The position numbers were made by a program, and so were the translations under genes. This document shows, piece after piece, positions 1 through 9,800 of a DNA stretch of 20,757 bases. The DNA comes from Hemicentrotus pulcherrimus (Eukaryota; Echinodermata; Echinoidea; Camarodonta; Strongylocentrotidae). Positions within the stretch are counted from its first letter, which is position 1, and the number at the start of each line of letters is the position of its first letter. The notes under the pieces are model-generated. The model was given only the letters and a program-made list of their open reading frames with translations. It did no database searches and was not told where the DNA came from. The stretch covers positions 24,719-45,475 of the forward strand of contig BEXV01000092.1 in the NCBI GenBank assembly GCA_003118195.1, in the 5' to 3' direction.

Positions 1-661
1 TATAACACCATTACTAACATACAATAATACAATTATAAAAACGGTTTCAAGGCCTCTCTTTCATAACTTTCCTAACCAATAATAAGAACTTACTTACATC
101 ATATAATTGTTGGGGAATCTAAAGATCTTTTAGCATATACATTGTATTATAATATAGGACATTCATTTTGTTTCAGTTCACAATAACAAATAATAACACA
201 ATATGACTGTAAACACCAAGTTTAGTTTTGTAAGGTTAAAAAAAAAAATCTTCCCATGTTTTATCTTTCTTTATCTTTCTATTTGCTTTTTGATAGGTTA
301 ACATCAACAGAGGAAACTTGCCTAAAAGAAATATATATTGAGAAATACTAACTACACAAACAATCAAATATTCAAGAAACAGGAGAATGTTAACGAATGA
401 GTTTGATAGCATGAGATTATCCTATGAAGTGAAAGTGCAAATATAAAATAAAAAATAACAGGAGTCAACTACAAATTAATAACATTTGAAAAAGGATACT
501 TTTGATTCATATCCAAGGACAGGCTGCTCTGAAGATGACACAGATGGCGTCCATGTTAATCACATGGTAAGTACACATGAAATGCAATAGCATAAAATAT
601 AATCTTCATCTGGAAGGAGTAGTGGTTGGCTGATTGCGACCTGTTTAAACTGGCCAGAACT
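1..661 (-). other. 3' UTR and downstream flank of separase
   Basis: AT-rich non-coding sequence after the separase stop codon. No canonical AATAAA or ATTAAA on the minus strand (TTTATT or TTTAAT on the plus strand) was found here. Two GATAAA variants lie near 263-278 (minus strand) and would be weak candidates for polyadenylation. No other gene is seen. Confidence 0.6.
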
Positions 662-890
662 TCAGCCTTCCACCATGATTGCTGGCAGGCCGTATAGAAC
701 AGGTGCAAAACCAATCAAATGCTTCAGCTTGCATGTCTTGCGGGCGTCGTTCAGCAAGCCAGCTAGTGATTGATTGTCACAAGTAGGTGGGGACCTGGTT
801 GACGTGGCAAGCCACGCCTTCAACAGGTACTCTAGGAAACGGTCAATATCTCGATCAGTAACGTCCCATAGATTGGCAACAACACAGGGG
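662..890 (-). CDS. ESPL1: separase terminal exon R (residues 1805-1880 and stop)
   Basis: Last coding exon. It starts by completing the Cys codon to read AECPCVVANLWDVTDRDIDR, the most conserved C-terminal block of separases. It ends in KLKHLIGFAPVLYGLPAIMV and two further residues, with TGA at 664-662. The C-terminal end thus falls at the expected place, a dozen residues after the LIG-APV-YGLP motif. The joining intron (891-4330) is the longest in the window. Confidence 0.98.
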
Positions 891-3800
891 CTGTGAGAGA
901 AATAGGACAAAAATTGCATTTACTCCACACATATTTGAGAACAAGGGAGCTTACATTTGGTAAATCCAAAGAAATAAATCTAGTTAAAAGTTAATCCTAC
1001 ATGACAATTGCTGCAGTTTTTACATACACAATCTATGTACAAAGTAAAAGACTGGATTTATTCATCCTCACTATGAAATCAATGGAATAAAGTGATTGCA
1101 ATAACCTGTACGAATACATGATTTATCAGCTTACAATTTAGCTGAGATAGCATCAATCATTCTATGGACTGACATTTATTTGTATTGATATAATTGACAA
1201 AGGATACTATGATGTATCACTTCATACCAGTTTTATTTTAAAAAAAAACTTATTTTAAGTAAACATTGAGAATTAATTTTGTCTGGCAATATCAATAATG
1301 CCTTTTGTATGCATCCTGTCTCGTGAATAACGGTCCTTTGTCTGCAAAATTCAGCCATTAATTAAGATTTTTGTTTCAACTTCAAACTAGCTCAATAAAG
1401 CAAGTTAATAAATATCAAATGAACTTATCAGTCATGCCAGAAGCAGAGACTGGCATAACATGGTACACAGTGTATCACATCGTAAATCTGTGGTTGGTAA
1501 ACAAGCAAACAGTCTTTATCCTATCATTGTCTTCATAATGACAGAATGTTTGTTTGTCAGAGCAGGTTCTTATTTACAAACTCCACTGTTTATAACAGCA
1601 GTGTTATACAGCAGTGTTATACAGCAGTGTACCGACTGAAGCTAACATTTATAGAGTAGGCAAGCTGGCAAGGTTTGGTGGATAATGGGGTAGTTACTAA
1701 ATGACCCTATAAAAGTTTGGCAGAGTTTCAAAATACTATGAAACAATTTTACTGCCTTGGATTTATTTAGTAATCCACTTCCCATTCCAATCTTTGACAA
1801 CATGCATGCTAAGAATAGATTTCATAACACTCCTGATTCTGTCATTTTGGCCTCATTATTAGAATATTACTCATAATAAATCAAGCTCAAATTTGGAAAG
1901 AAGATAGAAATACCAGGAAAACAAAAATTAATTTGAATCTACACATTACTTTGCAGGGCGGCAATATATTCATATAATCACCTGATGTAGAATTAAAGAG
2001 TCAAAGACTAATCCCACCCCAAACTATCTTAAAGTACAGTTTTACTCTGGGACATTTACACTCATCAAAAATATAGATGCACAGGAGAAGAGATTTAGCT
2101 CCTGTGAACAAAAATCTATTATTTTAACTAACTACCTTCCTAAAACAAGATTAACCCCTTATATAATTAACCCTTAAGACATTCACTTTCCTAAAATTAA
2201 CCCACCCCTATCAGAAAAATACTCCCCCTCCCCCCTCAAGTGCAATTACTCCACATCTGCCCCCTGACAATGCTGCCTTTAGCTATATATTTCAAATTGA
2301 TATTTTCAAGGAGTTTGATAGAGATGAAAATAAGAAAACTGAAGTCAGGTTTAATCCAAAATTAAACAAGAATTAGATTAAACCCGACTTAGATCGCAAC
2401 TCCTGTCTAAGTTGGGTATAATTCCATTTCTGTTTCTGAAAGTCAGGTTTACTTAAACCATAGTATAAGTCCAGTGTTAAGTTAAACTACAGTTTAGTTG
2501 GCTTGGGAATGAAGTCTTCAGCTACTTCACATGCTCAAAAGTAGTCATTCTTCTAGAAGGCTGAATTTTGCCCCAAATTTGCATGTTTCTTTTATTTCTA
2601 AGGTGTTTAAATTTCATGAAAATACATATATAAGCACCCTCAATGATACGACACTAAATTTGCCACTTATTTTGACATGATAAGCTAACAGAAGTATTAA
2701 TAATGGCAGACCCACAATGCTATGCTATGATAGGCAACAACTTCGAGTTTGTCAAAGCAAAATGAAGGTTACCAGAAAGCCCTTTGGCCTTATTTTTAGA
2801 TTATTATTATTATCATTATATTTGATATATTCAATTTTAGATTGGGATGAAGGGCCCAGGGATATTTAAAAAAGAAAGCAAAAAAAATAGCTGTTTGCAG
2901 TGGAAGAACCAGGGAGGGGAAAAGGGGCATGTTCACCTATTCCCCATCAAAAAGTGTTTTGCTTTTGCTTGCCAGAGAATTCTTTTCTTTTGTTTTTGTA
3001 TCTGTTAGATCTAATATAATTTTTGTATTCATTATTTTTTTGTCGGATAAAATAAAAGGATCTAGGATTCTATTTTAAGCAATATGTAACATTAAAAAAG
3101 GAGCTTCCTCTCGACGAACGTGAATGTGGATCTAAAGACAAGTTAGATCAACATCTCACAAATATCAACAGACTTCTGACTTATTTCTCTCGCTGTCCCA
3201 AGTAAGGCATAAAAGCAAGTAAAAAGAGAAAATAAGAAAAGAAATCTAAAACTCTGGTTTAAAGAGAAGGTTGAGTTGTGGGAAGAGGTGAAAAATAATT
3301 CGTGAACTTTATCATTTTTCATTATGCAAGTGTGGAAGAACATCAGATAAGACATGTTCCCTAAAAAGCATGGCTCTTCAAATGCCTTCATATTCTAAAT
3401 ATGTCATGTTTATCGTAAAACTCGGGGGGGGGGGATTTTTTCGCCACGTGTTCGTGTAGTCCCATATACATCTTTCTGTGTACAGTGTTTGTAACTTTAC
3501 CAAATTTCTTATCATTTTGATGATTCCAGAACCTTGCAATACACGCAAATTCTTATATGCTAGATGATCAACCTTTTCTGGTCGATTCCACACCGTTTCT
3601 TTCACAAAGCAATCGCATGACCAGAACTCAACTTCATCTTTAAAGGGTCGATTTAGACAGGAATTAGACCACACATAAGCTTTATTCTAATTTACACCAG
3701 AGTTCAGAATACGGGCCATAGAGTACATTATCATACTTGTTACATAAGGCTTTATGGCATGACTGGCAAAGAAACTAGCTGGCACTATAGCAGACCTGCC

Positions 3801-6800
3801 AACCTCTGGAGTTCAAAAACTGTATTCTTTAATCCCTACAGTTTTTTACTGACAAAATTTGTATTTTATATCGAGAAGTACTTTCTCACCGCGAAACATG
3901 CATTTTTGGGGGCTTGTTTGTTTGTTTGTTTGTTTGTTTTTTTGGGGGGGGGGTTGCCAATTTGCATGAGTTCCTAGATACAGGAAGAAAATTTTGTATG
4001 GATCATTGGTTGAATATGTATGATTTTGTCATGACTGGCGTGTGCGATGAACCAATGAACATCCCTAAATTGACGATGTGAGATGCTTGTAAGATACTTT
4101 ACAGGACAGAATGGGCATTTTGCCAATGAAAATGGCACACACGCACAAAATACAACACAAAAATTAAAAATTGATGGTTTTTTTTTTGTTTTTGTGGATA
4201 ACTGTATTTTATTGAGGAAAACATGCACTGTCGTATTTACTTCTAAAAATCATACAAAATACAATATCGTACTGATTGGCAGCTCTGCTATAGTAAGCAA
4301 AACAAAATGTGTATCCATGTCCAAACTCACCATTCAGCTAGGAAATAGTTGAGGGCCATCCCGCTGGCATCCAGACAGCCCTTGACCTGCAGATTGCCAC
4401 TGCTACAGCCTATGAGGAGAGTAGCTGCCTTGCATGTCAGTCTCTGAATGTCATCTCCAGTCAGGAACTCCCTACCGGTGCCGTGGCCACAGAACACAAA
4501 GAGGTCGTGATCGGTGAGAGCTGAAGCATACTCTGGCTTGGATGGAGCTCTGCCTACTACTCCCGCCCATTTGTTTTCCCTGAAAGAAGTAATTTCAATT
4601 CATAGTGATATCAACCTGTTTAAAATTGACAGATTCACTTATTTACTTAGCCATAACATATAGAGTAAATTGGTCTTAACTTTGATTTGACATTTGCTCA
4701 GGATTATAGATATAGGATTAGGGTAAAGAAAAAGTTTTACAGAAGGGTTATTGCTCAGGATTAGATATAGTGTTGGGACCAAGGTTGAATTTAGGAACTC
4801 GGTTGGTTGAGGAAGCTGACCACAAAGCCATTCTCATAAGAGCAAGAGGTATTAGAGAACTGGTCAAAGCAGAATTCTTGGTTTCACAAATTTTGTTTAG
4901 ACATGTGTTAATTTGACAGGTTTCATCATTACATACCTTATACAAATCAGTTTATAGGAATTATTGATAACCGACTTAGGAAGGAAATTAGATAATGGAT
5001 TAGTGAACAAAGCTTTACACCTACTTTTGAAACCATTCTTGGAAGGTCTTCTGAGTGTTGTCCAAGTCCCCTGTTGGATTTAGGACAAAGTAGGCCTTGT
5101 CTGGGTTCACCCCCTTGGCTAGGACGCTTGCCCCAGAATCTCTAGCCCTGAGGTGGGACATCAAGAAATGGAGGTTAGGAAGGCGACACACAGGCCACTC
5201 CTGCAGGACAGGGATGCTCTCCCATGGCAGCTGTTGGATGGCCTGGAGAGGGAGGGAAGGAGAGGGAGAGAGAGAGAGAGAGAGANAGGAGAAATAGGGA
5301 TGAGAAGAATTTGATTTAGTGAGTGATTTTATATTTCAATAATGATATCTGTTACAGTTAACACAAGCATTAGAATGCTGACTTGTCCCATCCCATTTAT
5401 TTCTGATAACTAAAGCATATTCGATTACACAATAAAAATTATGTTTCTGCTCTTTTAAATACAAAATTAATAATCTAAATGATTAAGAAAAACTTTGGCA
5501 TTAAAATTCAGGTAAACAGTGCATTACCTCTGCATTGTACATTCTCAACTTAATTATTATTATTATATTACGCATGCTTACTGTATCAAGAATAAGAATG
5601 ACCAAATTCCTCTGCATGGGCCTCGTCTTCTCCCATTCATTGGCCAGGTCCTTGAGTAGAATTGCAAGCTGTGTCAGACCCTCACTGCCTGACTGAAGGC
5701 CTGTTAGACTGGCCAAAGCATGGTTGGTCTGGATGTGAGTCAGGTGGTGGAAGGAATCCACAAGACACTGTAAGAAGGACATAAAAAAAAGGAGTAGTGA
5801 CTTTAAAAGTTAAGAGCAAGTCAGTTCCTAATTACCCGAGTGAATACAAGTCAGACTGGTCAAAAGTAGGTTGGTCTGTGCACGAGTCAAGATTACCATT
5901 GAGCTCTAAAAAAGCTCCAAAAGAACTCTAGGACATTAAGAAAGAGCTCTGGTAAAACAATACATAAAGTACAATGATGAAATCTTGCTTGTTCTATAGC
6001 AAATCCAAAAAGAGCTCCTGAACATTAAAATGTATGAAAAATACTCTGATATGCAGTCATATGCTATATCACATGATAAGAGGGTTATCACTCATTTTGA
6101 CCAACTTACCTCACAAAGAACAGGGTTCACATCCTTCTGTCCAGCCTCTTGAAGTGTGTCACAGAGTCTTAGTCCAAGGATCTTCAGCTTCTTCTCAGCT
6201 TTCTGATCAGGATATCTTCCTTGGAGCAGTCCCTTCCAGTAGGAAAGTAGATTGTTTTCCATGTCTTTAGTCAGACCCTAAGAATACAAATATTAAGCAA
6301 ACAGTTCAGTTTCATGTAGGAAAACAAACTTCTTTGATAATGAGTTTATAGTGCTCCTGCTATTTAGAAATCACACAATTGGTTTATATTTGACATTCTA
6401 CAACAAGTCATAGCGCATGGATTAAGATGTGGATGTAGCCTTCTTCCAACAAAGTCATAAATAACTTAAAAGATAAATAACAGCTGAAATAGAGATTATG
6501 TTCATGATCTGACAGACAACATGGTGTTTTTGTCGAAATTCTGAGTTTTTTCCTTCATAGTAAGTGAGGTTTGAAACTGTGACAAAATACAACTTTGCAT
6601 TTTAGAAATCCAAACACATTTTCTACTTTATCAATGAGGTCCTTAAAACAGTAATTTGAATGGTTCTATCATTTCATTTCTTAAAATTCTAAATAATATT
6701 CATAATTTAACGTTCAATAACACACTACCTATGATTTGTACAATAACCTAAATAGTAATGAAACTGTCATGTACTTTTGGATGTCAATCATTATGAAACA

Positions 6801-9800
6801 GATCTCCCTAAATGTCTTACCAATATTATATCCTGCATCAAAAATGTATTGGTTTTGGATTGGTTGAGAGCTCTTCATATGACCAGAATTATCTCAACCA
6901 TTTTAAGGTTGCTCTGAAAAAGTACTATTTGAGAGTTGAAAATTCAGGGAGCGTACAGGATTTCAAATGCCTCAAGCGGGCAACTCCTGAGGTGTCACGG
7001 CGCTCACGCCCTGCAATTGAAGCAGAGTCGCTGTCTAATTAACTGCTCCACTCTACTGCAGTTGATGTATACCTGATTGTTTAAGATTTTTTTGATGTAG
7101 GATTAAAAAAAATATACCCTGCCTTCTTTTCGAGGTACCGGTTAAAACAATGGGCCTCTGTGACTCCAATAGTACTAACGGTATTGGAGTCACATCTTGC
7201 CCATAGTTTTAACCAGAACATCTCAAGTATATTTGTGTAATATACTTTGTTATGATATTGACCTGCATCTCCTCATCTAGTCTTTGTCTGGTAGTCCACC
7301 AGACCCTCTTGTCCGTCTCCTTTACAGTTTCCTTGCTCTCAGCCAAGATCCTCTCCAAGGTATTTACCATCCCATCACCATCATTCTAATAAAAAACACA
7401 AATAGCAATAAATAACAAATAGCATATATACTATGATATAACATATACTCTTCAAAGATCTCTGAAAATGATTACACTAGCTTTAGCTCTTTAAGCAATA
7501 TCAGCTTACTCTGCATATTGAGGTAAAGTCCTACCAGAAGCCAATTTACCACACCTGGGTTGAGAGTGGCATATTTAGATCAATGTCTTAGTGCTGTGTC
7601 ATGATTCAAACCCTGTAATTTTTGTAGAATTTGATTGATTCTTTGACCACCTCTCGGGGTAAGAAAGTACAAACAAACATAAAAATATAAATAGCAATGA
7701 ATGACTTGTGAATATCGGCTACCTATAGATCATTATACCTAAATGATTGATTGTACGTTATTGTAAGATTGTGATTAAGTTAATTTCAATTTTGGTTTTG
7801 CTGTAAAATCCATGACAATCTGCAGCACGTCTTTGTGTAGTTTCGTGCAAGATCTGCAAGCTTATGATTCCTTTCAAGGTATTACCAATAACACAGACTG
7901 ACTCTTACCATTGGTAATCTGACCACAATGGGTTGCTGTCCTTTCTGTATCCTTGTAATGACTAGCTGGCTAGATGCAGTCAAGGAGTTGATTTGTGATG
8001 GCTTGCTAGATACCACAGACAGCTGACATACTGTATAGCCTGCAAGAATATAGGAGATAAAGGGGAGCAAACATTTCAGGCATTAGAAACATAATGTGCC
8101 CTGAATGATATCGCTCTGGGAATTTAATCGTTTTCCATCACACAGGGTGTTTTCATTGATTCATTTTTAAAGCAATTCACATTATCTATGAGATTACACA
8201 AAATGAAAAATCAGCTAAAAGTGAGCATTTATGTTTAAATGATGGAATCGCATGTTTAGTCTCAACTATTTAAAACACAGGGGCCCTAGCCGTATAGTTA
8301 AATTAATTCAGTATTCTGATGGGAGTATATACACATTAAGATACAATGTCATGGAATAAGGAATTAAGTGTATTATAAGATTAGGAAACAGAAACTCACC
8401 TGCAGGAAGAGCTTTTTCAACATCCTTGATGATGGTGTCTTCTCCATCAGAAGGCAAGAAGTGTTTCTTGACATTGCGGAGTCTCTCTTTTTCCTCCCTG
8501 ATGGACTGAAGTGAGAGAGAGCCCATTGATGAAACAAGGCAGACATCATCTTTATCACTTGCCTTCCTCAATTTGCTATAAGAAAAGAGACACATTTTAC
8601 TTGTAATACTGGCATAAATGTAATTTTTATTGTTGTATAAAATTTGTCAATTTTTTTCCTTATATGCAATACCCTGGGTACACCAACACCACAAGGATCC
8701 TTGATGTTCTAGTCTCTAGTGGTTCATTAATTTTTTGAAGCACCTTACCTGATTTACTTAGGAGTAATTTCTCTACTGTCTAACTCGAACCCACCAGGCC
8801 ACACAGTACAAATATAACAAGTATATAGAGAAAAGCAAACAATCTATGTTAACTCTTATTGATTAAATTTCACCAACGCCATAAATATTTTCTCCAAATA
8901 CATACTGAATCAAAATTAGTTTTTGAAAGGGATTGGTATAGTATTTACAAAGAGCTTTGGCATTAGTTTTGGGGAGAGACTGCACTGGACCACTCACCGT
9001 AGTTTCTTGTTAAGACTGGACAGTTTCTGATGCCTGAGTGTCACTGACGAAGCTTGAGCCAGGTAACAGCTGCACTCTTCTGGGTTCCTATCCCCATGGC
9101 ATAAAGCCAGGAGCTGGCAGATGTGTCGATAGAGTGGGCATGGTGCCAGATGCTTGATCATGTTGTAGGCTTGCTCAAGCTGCTCTTGAATGGACTTCAT
9201 ATCTAACAAGAAAAATAGTTATCTTACATTAACTTGATCATGCACTATACTTATCATACAATCGTAATAGTTGCCTGCTCATATTTGAAAGTTTATTCCT
9301 TCAAAATGGCATAGTTTTTTGCAAGAATATAAAACACAACATATTACACCTTACACAGAAAATGCAATACTAGGATGCACATTCTTTTAAATTATACATT
9401 GATCTATCTAAGTGATCTGGTAATTAGACTAACAATATATAAATGTATATATCTTTATTTTATTCAATTTCAAATAAACAAGATACATACATTTAGAACA
9501 CTTTACTTCTTCCACGAGAAAGCCTGTGGAAATTAGCCTTACCTGTACAAAATGCATTTTCAGAATCTGCCACTTCAGCACCAGTCTTAGATGATTTCTT
9601 TGAACCAGCTCTAGACCTTTTCTCTTCCAAATGTTTGCCACATCCCCTGGGAGCCTCAACTTCTTCCCAAACTCTGGTCTGTGAATTCCCAGGCGTTTTC
9701 TTTGTGCCTCTCCCTCTTTGCTTTCCCTTCTTTCCTGTTTCCTCAGAATCTGAGCCAGCCCTGGGTATCTCAATGTCATCCAGGTCATCTTGGGAGTCAG

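Larger units (their letters stand above)
891..4330 (-). other. last separase intron (3.4 kb) with repeats
   Basis: GT..AG intron between the exon with the catalytic dyad and the terminal exon. It contains a 13-bp tandem repeat (1595-1631), hairpin-forming AAGTC-GGTTTAA motifs at about 2337-2475, G runs (3424-3434, 3944-3953), a TTTG microsatellite and a TIR-bounded element at 3783-4295. The rest shows no coding signal; open frames inside it are short and have no recognisable content. Confidence 0.85.
6278..7262 (-). other. separase intron with SINE-like copy and a hairpin
   Basis: Intron of 985 bp. Its middle holds a dispersed repeat (6816-7070) and an imperfect hairpin (7128-7226). The rest is AT-rich and featureless. 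Confidence 0.8.

Noticed and set aside
6812..7042. Plus-strand open frame of 76 codons in the SINE-like copy
   Set aside because: The second copy of the repeat does not keep this frame and the sequence has no recognisable protein similarity.
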